Shown: positions 10,227 through 18,640 of the stretch, in pieces
How positions within the stretch are numbered: the stretch's first letter is position 1
Layout: each line of letters begins with the position of its first letter
Source: Tranzscheliella williamsii
Taxonomy: Eukaryota > Basidiomycota > Ustilaginomycetes > Ustilaginales > Ustilaginaceae
Reading direction: 5' to 3'
Length of the DNA: 39,545 nucleotides
Assembly (NCBI GenBank): GCA_023212725.1
Contig: JALBYF010000105.1
Location: forward strand, 1-39,545
Translations under genes and position numbers: made by a program
Notes under the pieces: model-generated
The model's database searches: none
The model's input: the letters and a program-made list of their open reading frames with translations, nothing else
What the model was told of the DNA's origin: nothing

Positions 10227-10411
10227 GTGAGTACTCTTAAGAACGAATCCTTTCTTCCCCCTCACCCCTTTAACCACTGTAGTACATGCATTGCGTTGTC
10301 TTTCCATACCTTTTTTGGCGTTGTTCGTCCGCTTGTCCCGTCGTTGGACGAGACTGTCTTTTGATATAGCTTATACTTACCTGTTTTCCCGTCTATTCTG
10401 GGACTCGTTAG
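10227..10411 (+). other. Candidate 5'-UTR intron ending at the prpD start codon
   Basis: GTGAGT at 10227-10232 is a good fungal 5' splice site and a TAG ends at 10411, directly before the ATG at 10412. A branch-like CTTAT lies near 10371-10375. If real, the 185-base intron is wholly in the leader and abuts the start codon. Not verified; RNA reads spanning the junction would decide. Confidence 0.4.
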
Positions 10412-12067
10412 ATGCCTCGACTTGTTGCCTCTTCCACGTTGGCTGCTTCGCTTCGATCGACTTCCGCTCGCTCGATCTCTACGTCTGCTCTCCCTCGAGT
10501 ATCTTCTCTGGCTCTCCGAACGGCCCCTCGGAGCTCTGTCAAGTCAGCTGCCGCTCGCTTTCCCAGCTCCGCTGCTTTCTCCACCTCCGCTAAAATCATG
10601 AGCGGTCACGCTGGTGAAGGAAAGGGAGAGGACAACTCTCGACCTGCTCCTGACCAGGTCTTGCAGGACATTGCCGATTATGTCCACAACTACAAGATCG
10701 ACTCGCAGGTCGCCTACGACACTGCCCGTCTTTGTCTGCTGGACTCTTTAGGATGCGCTATGGAGGCGCTTCGCTTCCCTTCCGCCGCCAACATTTGTGG
10801 TCCCGTGGTGCCCGGTACTGTTGTTCCCAACGGCGCCCGAGTCATTGGCACCAACTATGAGCTGGACCCGATTCGCGCTGCCTTCAACAACGGCGCGCTG
10901 ATCCGATGGCTCGACTTCAACGACACTTGGCTGGCTGCTGAGTGGGGTCATCCTTCTGACAACATTGGCTCGATCCTCTCCGTTGCCGACTGGATTAGCC
11001 GCACCAACGTCGCCAATGGAGAGAAGCCGCTGACAGTCAACGACGTGCTTACGGCTGCCATTCAGGCTCACGAAATCCAGGGATGCCTCGCTCTCGAAAA
11101 CTCGTTCAACCGAGTTGGCCTTGACCACGTTGTTCTCGTCAAAGTCGCCTCGGCTGCGGTTGTCTCCAAGCTTCTCGGCAACACCCGAGACCAGACTGTC
11201 GACGTCGTTTCTCAAGCCTTTGTCGACGGCCAGTCGCTTCGAACCTACCGACACGCGCCCAACGCCGGCTCTCGAAAGTCGTGGGCTGCGGGTGACGCCT
11301 GCTCGCGTGCGGTCAACCTGGCCCTTCTGGTTAAGAAGGGTGAGCAGGGCTACAACTCGGTTCTGACCGCCAAGACTTGGGGCTTCTACGACGTTTTGTT
11401 CAAGGGCAAGGAGTTCCAGTTCCAGCGACCTTATGGCTCCTACGTCATGGAGAACGTTCTGTTCAAGCTGGTTCCGGCCGAGTTCCACTCGCAGACTGCC
11501 ATCGAGGGAGCCATCACCCTGCACGGCCGAATGCAGAAGAACGGAAAGACCTCGGACGACATCAAGCACGTCCTGATCAAGACGCAGGAGGCTGCCGTCC
11601 GCATCATCTCCAAGTCTGGCAAGCTGAACAACTACGCTGACCGAGACCACTCGCTGCAGTACATCACCGCCATGGGTTTGATCAACGGCAAGCTTGACCC
11701 CGAGGACTACTCGGACGAGGTTGCCAGTAACCCAAAGATCGACGAGCTGCGAGCCAAGATGACCGTCGAGGAGGAGGTGCGATACACCACCGAATACCTC
11801 GACCCCGAGCTGCGATCGATCGGCAACAGTGTCCAGGTTACCTTCAAGGACGGCACGACCGACTCGGTTGCGCTGGACTACCCCGTCGGCCACGCGCGAC
11901 GACGTGAGGAGGCCAAGCCGCTGATCAAGTCCAAGCTGCAGAAGCACCTCAAGGGCTTCTTCCCCGAGGCTCGCCAGGCCGAGATCGTCGAGCTGCTCGA
12001 GAACCACGACAAGCTGACCAAGCTGCCTGCCAACGAGTTTGTCGACCTCTGGGTCCGAGACCAGTAA
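10412..12067 (+). CDS. prpD: 2-methylcitrate dehydratase, mitochondrial (PrpD family)
   Basis: Dehydrates 2-methylcitrate to 2-methyl-cis-aconitate in the methylcitrate cycle, which removes toxic propionyl-CoA made from odd-chain fatty acids and from Ile, Val and Met. The 551-residue protein begins with a Ser/Arg/Ala-rich segment of about 60 residues almost free of acidic residues (MPRLVASSTLAASLR...), a clear mitochondrial presequence. The MmgE/PrpD fold follows, with ARLCLLDSLGCAMEALRF, GTVVPNGARVIGTNYELDP, AAFNNGALIRWLDFNDTW, AEWGHPSDNIG, and later AGSRKSWAAGDACSRAV and the RDHSLQYITAMGLI block. The length fits eukaryotic PrpD/Pdh1 proteins. A tandem mitochondrial cysteine synthase follows 422 bp downstream, but no shared control is implied. 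Confidence 0.94.
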   Translation: MPRLVASSTLAASLRSTSARSISTSALPRVSSLALRTAPRSSVKSAAARFPSSAAFSTSAKIMSGHAGEGKGEDNSRPAPDQVLQDIADYVHNYKIDSQVAYDTARLCLLDSLGCAMEALRFPSAANICGPVVPGTVVPNGARVIGTNYELDPIRAAFNNGALIRWLDFNDTWLAAEWGHPSDNIGSILSVADWISRTNVANGEKPLTVNDVLTAAIQAHEIQGCLALENSFNRVGLDHVVLVKVASAAVVSKLLGNTRDQTVDVVSQAFVDGQSLRTYRHAPNAGSRKSWAAGDACSRAVNLALLVKKGEQGYNSVLTAKTWGFYDVLFKGKEFQFQRPYGSYVMENVLFKLVPAEFHSQTAIEGAITLHGRMQKNGKTSDDIKHVLIKTQEAAVRIISKSGKLNNYADRDHSLQYITAMGLINGKLDPEDYSDEVASNPKIDELRAKMTVEEEVRYTTEYLDPELRSIGNSVQVTFKDGTTDSVALDYPVGHARRREEAKPLIKSKLQKHLKGFFPEARQAEIVELLENHDKLTKLPANEFVDLWVRDQ

Positions 12068-12489
12068 GCCACACGCCCCAGCGACTGGACTTGTCCCCCC
12101 GCTCCCGACCTTTGCTGCCTAGCTTTGCTCGCCAGCGCATTATCCGTGTAGCTAGCTTCCATTGCTTTCATAGAACTTGTCGCTCGAAGAAGTGGTCGTC
12201 AGAGAGACAGAGCCTCGCAGCGTCTGCTGTTGCTTTTGTGTGAGCAGGCACCTATGCGGGCTCGACTTGTAGTGCAGCGTGCGCCTCCGCTTGCGGAGCA
12301 TGATTCTGCAAGCGACTGAACGCTACCCTTTTTGGTCTTGGAATCGATCGGATTGCGTGCTACGGCCCGACGACGCGTTTTTCTAACATTCTTCTATAAT
12401 AATGTGCGAACAGAGCAAAGAGAGGCGAGGCGCTTGTTTGTCTGACTCGACGGCTGCCACGGGTACCTTTACGTGCACGAGACGGAAGC
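12068..12489. other. Intergenic, prpD / cysteine synthase
   Basis: 422 bases between tandem genes that should hold the prpD 3' end and the cysteine synthase promoter. Nothing distinctive is seen. Confidence 0.4.
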
Positions 12490-13638
12490 ATGACGTCTGT
12501 TCTACCCAGGTCGCTTGTTGGAGCGCTGCGCTCGTCGGTGCGAACGCTGTCGACCAGCGTGCCTGCCGCGGCTGGTGGTGGGGGTGGGCTGTCGGCGGTG
12601 GCGGCGGCGCACATGCGGCCGGTGAATGGGTTTGTCGGCGCGATTGGCAACACGCCGCTCATCCGGCTGAACAAGCTCAGCGCCGAGACGGGCTGCGAGG
12701 TGCTGGGCAAGGCCGAGTTCATGGAGCCTGGCGGAAGCGTCAAGGACCGAGCAGCCCTGTACGTGGTGATGGACGCAGAAGAGCGCGGCCTCATCCAGCC
12801 CGGCGGCACCGTGGTCGAAGGTACCGCCGGAAACACGGGCATCGGTCTCGCCCACGTATGCCGCTCTAAAGGCTACAAGTGCGTCATCTACATGCCCAAC
12901 ACCCAGTCGCAGGAAAAGATCGACCTGCTCCGAATGCTCGGCGCCGAAGTCTACCCCGTTCCCGCCGTGGCATTCGACAACCCGGACAATTACAACCACC
13001 AGGCCAAGCGACACGCCGAGAGGCTCGACAACGCCGTCTGGACCAACCAGTTCGACAACACCGCCAACCGCCGCGCCCACGTCGAGACCACCGGCCCCGA
13101 AATCTGGGATCAGACCGACGGCAAGCTCGACGGTTTCATCTGCGCCACCGGCACCGGAGGTACGCTGGCGGGCATCACGAGCTTCCTCAAAGAGAAGAGT
13201 CAAGGGAGGGTGCAGTGCTGGCTGGCGGACCCGCCAGGCTCGGTGCTGCACTCCTACATCCAGACGCAGGGCAAGCTGATGGACCGTCAGGGAGGCTCCA
13301 TCACCGAGGGCATCGGCCAGGGCCGGGTGACCGACAACCTGAAGCCCGACATTGAAAAGCTGGACGGCTCGGTGCACATCCCGGACGAGGAGAGCATCGC
13401 CATGGTCTACGACCTGCTACACGAGGAAGGCATCTACGTCGGCGCCTCGTCCGCTCTGAACGTCGTCGCTGCCAAGAAGATGGCCGAGCAGCTGGGCCCA
13501 AACAAAACCATTGTCACCATCCTCTGCGACGGCGCCTACCGTTACCAGGCGCGGCTCTTCTCGCGCAAGTGGCTCGAGTCCAAGGGTCTCTCTGATGCCA
13601 TTCCGGCGCATCTGCAAAAGTACGTCGTCCTGCCCTGA
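12490..13638 (+). CDS. Cysteine synthase (O-acetylserine sulfhydrylase), mitochondrial type
   Basis: A PLP-dependent beta-synthase that makes cysteine from O-acetylserine and sulfide. It has 382 residues. The first 40 or so are Arg/Ser/Ala/Gly-rich without acids ([20 protein letters not shown]), suggesting mitochondrial import. The catalytic core starts at [11 protein letters not shown], with the PLP Lys in GGSVKDRAA (K85), the substrate loop GTAGNTGIG (111-119), the phosphate-binding GTGGT (221-225) and the C-terminal CDGAYRY. The [14 protein letters not shown] and [14 protein letters not shown] blocks are typical of fungal cysteine synthases of the Aspergillus cysB type, not cystathionine beta-synthase, and no CBS pair or heme segment follows. 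The ATG at 12490 begins the presequence. Confidence 0.93.
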   Translation: MTSVLPRSLVGALRSSVRTLSTSVPAAAGGGGGLSAVAAAHMRPVNGFVGAIGNTPLIRLNKLSAETGCEVLGKAEFMEPGGSVKDRAALYVVMDAEERGLIQPGGTVVEGTAGNTGIGLAHVCRSKGYKCVIYMPNTQSQEKIDLLRMLGAEVYPVPAVAFDNPDNYNHQAKRHAERLDNAVWTNQFDNTANRRAHVETTGPEIWDQTDGKLDGFICATGTGGTLAGITSFLKEKSQGRVQCWLADPPGSVLHSYIQTQGKLMDRQGGSITEGIGQGRVTDNLKPDIEKLDGSVHIPDEESIAMVYDLLHEEGIYVGASSALNVVAAKKMAEQLGPNKTIVTILCDGAYRYQARLFSRKWLESKGLSDAIPAHLQKYVVLP

Positions 13639-14431
13639 TGACCCCCGGAAACCCACTCCAGCATTGGCTATCCCGGCCGGATGGCTGGATCTCCCCCAAC
13701 CAGTCACAGTGTACTACGTAGACAACCTCGCCACTTAAAAAGACGCCATCGATGCGGTGATCACACTACACTACGTTTGCTTGCGCACCGTCTGATTAGA
13801 TGCGTGCATACCGTGTCCCGCTCTTTCACCTGTGACAATAGGATGGCAAACTCAGCCCGCATGGTGAGAAGTGTGCTATGAAGGTGACCCCACTGTTGGC
13901 AGCCAAGTCGTACTAGTCTCGCGCCATGTGCGAAATGGCGGAATTGAAATGGAATCGAGGCTCGAATTCCACGTAGGATGCTTTCTGAGCTTAGTCGGAC
14001 GACAAGAAGAAAGGCCCTTTCTCGGCCATTTGGTTGGTTGGTTGGTCGATGCGTCTGTGCGTGTCGGCTCAGCAGTCACACTTACAAGTCACACGTCGCA
14101 AAGCCACTCAACTGCCAGAAGTCTCGATTTTGTAACAGCGAGACATAAGTCGTTCATTCTCACCCATTACAGCGAGTACACGCGTAGGGCTAAGGTAATA
14201 ATGCTTGATGGCCCCCGCCTTCGCTGCTCTTCTTCCTGTCTGGCGTTACCCTCCCCCTCCTTCGTTCCAACCACTACTACCTCTACTCCGACACTCAGCT
14301 CGTTGCTTCACCTTGCTTCCTGCTTCGTCTCTTAGCTACAGAGATCCTAGCCAGGTTTCAGGTCTGGTTCGAGGCCACGGTTCTTCGTCTTCGGTTTTCG
14401 CTACTGCTACCCATCGTTTCATCTGCCCATC
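13639..14431. other. Intergenic, cysteine synthase / KH-domain gene
   Basis: About 790 bases. The last 200 or so are pyrimidine-rich (14215-14420), resembling the promoter or leader of a highly expressed fungal gene. A short (GGTT)4 run lies near 14031-14046. No gene is supported. Confidence 0.45.
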
Positions 14432-17400
14432 ATGGTGTCCGCCGCTGATCTTATGAGGCAGGCTCAGGCTCAGGCTCACGCTCAGACCCAGTCTGTTGGT
14501 GCCACCGCCTCTTCCGCTGATGATCCGCCTATGGCTGACCCTTTTCCTTCGCTTGTCCAGGATCCCTTCCCTTCGCTAGCCCAGGATTCCTTTCCTCCTG
14601 CACCTGTTTCCGCTGCTGCTTCTGTGCCCGTCTCCGCCAACTCCTTCTCAGCCGCTTCTTCGTCTTCGGTTCCTCCTACCAATGGACGTGCCAATGGTTC
14701 CGGCTCTAACCGTAACCAGCAGCCTGACTTTGCTTCCGAGTCTGCCTTCCCTTCTCTCGCAGCCACCCCCCACCCTGCCAAGGGGCAGTGGGGGGGTAAA
14801 AATGCCGCTGCTCACTCTAACGGCGCATCTGCCGCTCGAGCTGCTGGCTCCGCTTCCACCTGGAACGGATCGGCCCCCGTCATTCAACGTGCCGTGGCCC
14901 AGCAGACCTTCTCGCTCTCTCTTTCTCACGATTCCGTCGCCAAGCTTTCCAATGTCATGTCTCGCGTCCAGAACAAGTACCGAGGCGTCAAGATCGAAGC
15001 TTCTACCACCCGCAAGACCGGTACCACCACCTTTGTTCTCAAGGCCTCGGACGAAGCTGCTGTCAAGGACGCCAAGCGAGAGATCACCGTCCTCTTGGCC
15101 AAACATGTCTCTACCCAGATCCTGATCCCGGCTTCTCTCCGCGCCTTCGTTATCGGCGCAAAGGGCAAGAACCTCAAGGCGATTACGGAACAGACTGGTG
15201 TCCGAGTCAACATCCCGCCTCGTGACCCCGCCGCTGATGTTGCTGCCGAAAATGCCAATGGCTCGCGCGACATTGACTACGACACGGACGAGCAGATCCC
15301 TGTCACCTTGGAAGGCGACGAAATCAACGTCAAGCAGGCCCACACCATGATCCAGGCCATTGTCGCCGAAAAGACCTCCAAGATCACCCAGCGGCTCACG
15401 CACATCGAACATGTCTTTTACCCTTTCATATCCGGACCTAAGGGCTCCAATGCCGCAAGGCTCGAAGCCGAGTCTGGCCAGGGCGAGATCTCTATCCGGG
15501 TCCCTCCTCGAGCCGCCTTCCTGCACAATCGTGAAGGTGACGAAGATAAGGCTGAGCCCCGGCGAGAGCGAGATCTCGCCATTGTGGTCTCCGGAGATCG
15601 CGAATTGGTAGCCAAAGCCGTTAACGCCATCGAAGCTCAGGTGAACGAGATGAGAAACTCGTTCCGTACTCTCTCGATCAGCATCCCCAAAAGGCAACAT
15701 CGGTTTCTGGTCGGCGACGCCGCCAACGAGATCCTTGCTTCCACCTCCTGCAGTGTCGAGCTCGCCGCTATCGACGACCCTTCGGACAGTGTCACCATAC
15801 GTGGTCCCCAAACTAAGCTTCCTCAGGCTCTGACCGCCGCTATGGAAAAGGCCAACGCCGTCAGGGTAGAAATTGTCGATGTCGTTGCCCTGCACCGAGC
15901 CTCCACCAAAGACCCAGTCGGCCACTCAAAACACGTTCTGCGATGGCTTAACGTCGGAGGAAAGATTCCCCGGAGCCAGAGCACACAAATCTACCTGCCT
16001 CGACCTGCTATTGTCGAGTCCACCGGTACGGTGCAGATCGAGATTGTTGGCTCCGATGTTGACGAGGTCTCCAAGGTCCGCGAAACTATGCAGGACCTCG
16101 TCAAGTCGGTGCCCCCTGCCCATATTCTCGAACTGGAGGTCGATCCGCTCCTTCACCGCTTTATCATTGGAAAGAAGGGTCAGGGTCTCAAGCCTTACGA
16201 GTCTAGGGGCGTTGACGTCCTCTTCCCTCCCGCGCCGACGAGTGCCGACGGCGAATCTCGATCGGATGTTCTTCTGGTGCTTTCCGGCGCATCGGTGCTC
16301 GCAAGCCTGCCGAGTGAGAAAAAGGCTCGTGAAGCCAAGGCTCAGGAGATTCTGCAAGGCGTCAAGGACGACATCCAGAAGGCTCAGCTGGCCGCTGCTG
16401 ATCTCAAGTCCGAAACTCTTACTGTCCCCGCCAAGCTGCACAGGGCTATCCTCGGCCCTAACGGCACCACTCTGAACGCCGTTATCGGCGAAGAGCGACT
16501 GGTAGTTGTCAAGCTCGGATCGGGCAAGCCAGCTGCCGAGAAGACTGCGACCACCATCCCGGAAGACTCGATCGTCGTACGAGGTCCAAGCTCGGAAGTG
16601 GAACGGGTCGTCAAGGAACTCAAGAGAATTGCTCAGGACGCCGAAGAGGACAGTATTATCAATGGTCACACTGTTGAATTCTCTGTTGATTCGAGCCATG
16701 TCCCTCATCTGGTCGGACGGGGCGGATCGGCTATAACCAAGCTGCGCGAAGAGCTGGGCATTCGAATCGACTTTGGCGAGCCGAGTAGCAAGGATGCCGG
16801 CGATGCTGCCAAAAAGGGCAAAAAGGCGGCTGCCTCTACCACTAAGGTTGTGCTGACGGGCCGGAAGGAGAACGTCGAGGAAGCCAAGAAGCGTCTCCAG
16901 TCCAACGTGGAGAAGCTCGCGGACGAGACCAGCGTTACATTGAAGATCCCGCAGGAGATGCACGGCAGCTTTATCGGCCAAGGTGGCAAGTACGTGACGC
17001 GCTTACAAGACACCTACGCTGTCCGCATCAACTTTCCCAATGCCAACGCTTCTCCGGGTACACAGACAACCACCGAGGGATCGGAGGACAAGACTGCCAA
17101 CACACGCGCCGCGCAAAAGCCGGATGAGGTGGTTATTAAAGGTGGAAAGAAGGGTGTTGAGGGCGCAAGGGCCGAGCTTCTCGAGCTTCTCGAGTACGAA
17201 AAAGAGCACAACAATGTGGTCACCCTCACCGTCAGCAAGAAGTCGGTTGCACGGATCTTGGGCAAGGCGGGTGCTACGATCAATCAGATCCGTGACGACA
17301 CGGATGCGCAGGTAGACGTCGACCGCGAGCATGGTGACAAAGAGACTACCGCAGGCATCAAGCTGCGTGGTACGAAGAAAGCGATTGCTGCAGCCAAGAA

Positions 17401-18475
17401 GGCGATTGAAGCGATCGCTTCGGAAGTGGATGCCGAGGAGACCTATACTTTGACGATTGCTCCCGAACACCACGGTTTGCTGATCGGACCGCAGGGCTCG
17501 AACATCCGCGATCTGATTATCAAGGCTGGCGGTCCCGAAGACGCCAAGTCTTCGTCGCAATACGTGCAATTCCCACGACGAGGCGACAAAAACCCTTCTA
17601 GCGTTACCGTGCGAGGGCCTGCCACGCTGGCCAAGAGCATCCGCGATGAGCTCGAGTCGGCCGCGCAGGAGCTGGCGTCGCGCATCGTGTATGGTGTTGT
17701 TGTGGCTCCCCAGGCGCAGAGGATGCTGATCGGCCGGGGCGGGTCGAGGCAGTCGGAGCTGCAGTCGCAGTACTCTGTGCGCCTCGTCTTCCCCGGATGG
17801 AAGGAGTACGCTAGCACCGCCGCGCCCATCAACCAGGCCGAGCTCGTCGGCAGCGACGAGAGCAACACGGTCAAGATTGTCGGCGCCGAGGATCGGTGCA
17901 AGGCGCTTGCCGAGGAGATCAAGTCTTCGTTTGCCTCGGTCTCCAAGACGATCGACGTGCCGCGCGGGGTGCACGCGAGGATTGCCACGCCGCAGTTTTT
18001 CCGCCAGCTGCGGTCGGACTGCGGAGTTTCGGTCGACACTCCGCGGGATGCGGCGCCATCGGCGACGGGCGTTGCTGAAGCCACGCCTGCAGGCGCGCGG
18101 ATTGACGACGAGGAGGGGGAGAACGCGTTTGAGCTCGAGGAGCTCTCTGCGGCGGGCGGCGATGCGGCGGTGCAGTGGACGCTGACGGGCAAGGACGAGG
18201 CGGCGCTGGAGCGCGCCGAGAAGCGCATCCACTCCGCCGTGCACAAGGCCGGCAGCGCGTCGCACCAGGGCAGGCTCTGGATCCCCACCTCGGCGGTCCC
18301 CCGCGTCATCGGCCGCGGCGGCTCCGGCCTCGCGCACATCCAGACCACCTCTGGCGCCGCTGTCGAAATCCCCCGCGACGCAGGCGGCCTCTGCATCCTC
18401 CGCGGCTCCAAGGACGCCGTCCTGCACGCCAAGCAGCTCCTCGAGGCCGTCGCCGACCAGGACCCCCGCCCCTAG
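14432..18475 (+). CDS. SCP160: Vigilin/Scp160-type multi-KH RNA-binding protein
   Basis: Ribosome- and mRNA-associated protein with tandem KH domains, implicated in yeast in translation and mRNA localisation. It has 1347 residues, with an N-terminal Gln/Ala/Ser-rich region of about 150. Canonical KH GxxG loops can be read at about residues 240 (IGAKG), 331 (SGPKG), 578 (IGKKG), 672 (LGPNG), 759 (VGRGG), 847 (IGQGG), 942 (LGKAG), 1017 (IGPQG), 1099 (IGRGG) and 1291 (IGRGG). At least two further repeats have lost the loop (around 425 VGDAAN, and around 1185). The length and this mix of intact and degenerate repeats match fungal Scp160. No other domain is seen. The start ATG at 14432 is followed at once by the coding pattern. 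The 3' end shows the C3-rich codon shift. Confidence 0.92.
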   Translation: MVSAADLMRQAQAQAHAQTQSVGATASSADDPPMADPFPSLVQDPFPSLAQDSFPPAPVSAAASVPVSANSFSAASSSSVPPTNGRANGSGSNRNQQPDFASESAFPSLAATPHPAKGQWGGKNAAAHSNGASAARAAGSASTWNGSAPVIQRAVAQQTFSLSLSHDSVAKLSNVMSRVQNKYRGVKIEASTTRKTGTTTFVLKASDEAAVKDAKREITVLLAKHVSTQILIPASLRAFVIGAKGKNLKAITEQTGVRVNIPPRDPAADVAAENANGSRDIDYDTDEQIPVTLEGDEINVKQAHTMIQAIVAEKTSKITQRLTHIEHVFYPFISGPKGSNAARLEAESGQGEISIRVPPRAAFLHNREGDEDKAEPRRERDLAIVVSGDRELVAKAVNAIEAQVNEMRNSFRTLSISIPKRQHRFLVGDAANEILASTSCSVELAAIDDPSDSVTIRGPQTKLPQALTAAMEKANAVRVEIVDVVALHRASTKDPVGHSKHVLRWLNVGGKIPRSQSTQIYLPRPAIVESTGTVQIEIVGSDVDEVSKVRETMQDLVKSVPPAHILELEVDPLLHRFIIGKKGQGLKPYESRGVDVLFPPAPTSADGESRSDVLLVLSGASVLASLPSEKKAREAKAQEILQGVKDDIQKAQLAAADLKSETLTVPAKLHRAILGPNGTTLNAVIGEERLVVVKLGSGKPAAEKTATTIPEDSIVVRGPSSEVERVVKELKRIAQDAEEDSIINGHTVEFSVDSSHVPHLVGRGGSAITKLREELGIRIDFGEPSSKDAGDAAKKGKKAAASTTKVVLTGRKENVEEAKKRLQSNVEKLADETSVTLKIPQEMHGSFIGQGGKYVTRLQDTYAVRINFPNANASPGTQTTTEGSEDKTANTRAAQKPDEVVIKGGKKGVEGARAELLELLEYEKEHNNVVTLTVSKKSVARILGKAGATINQIRDDTDAQVDVDREHGDKETTAGIKLRGTKKAIAAAKKAIEAIASEVDAEETYTLTIAPEHHGLLIGPQGSNIRDLIIKAGGPEDAKSSSQYVQFPRRGDKNPSSVTVRGPATLAKSIRDELESAAQELASRIVYGVVVAPQAQRMLIGRGGSRQSELQSQYSVRLVFPGWKEYASTAAPINQAELVGSDESNTVKIVGAEDRCKALAEEIKSSFASVSKTIDVPRGVHARIATPQFFRQLRSDCGVSVDTPRDAAPSATGVAEATPAGARIDDEEGENAFELEELSAAGGDAAVQWTLTGKDEAALERAEKRIHSAVHKAGSASHQGRLWIPTSAVPRVIGRGGSGLAHIQTTSGAAVEIPRDAGGLCILRGSKDAVLHAKQLLEAVADQDPRP

Positions 18476-18640
18476 CCCCTCCCCTCCATGTCACCGGTAC
18501 ATATACTAGACTTGCACAGCATCCTTCACGCAGACACAAGCCAAGCGCAGTTGTACCCGACAGTGCTGAGACATGTGCGCCTTAGGCCCCGGGCAGCTGT
18601 GGCTGCGGTGGATACTGGCCATGGAGATGGGGGGGTTGGA

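Larger units (their letters stand above)
8621..10411. other. Intergenic region, PBS2 / methylcitrate dehydratase
   Basis: About 1.8 kb of divergent upstream sequence. It holds an 18-bp minisatellite (8847-8915), a short TGCA/TGCT run near 9872-9894, and a pyrimidine-rich tract from roughly 9955 to 10210 like the promoter or leader of well-expressed fungal genes. A candidate 5'-UTR intron lies at 10227-10411. No protein gene is supported. Confidence 0.5.

Noticed and set aside
10748..12007. 419-residue open frame antisense to prpD
   Set aside because: It mirrors the sense codons of a well-identified gene, starts inside it and has no recognisable domain; a shadow of codon bias.
17003..18427. 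474-residue frame antisense to the KH gene, and similar long antisense frames at 14648-15925 and 15926-16981
   Set aside because: High GC with few A/T-rich stop codons on the opposite strand explains them; the sense strand has clear KH motifs.
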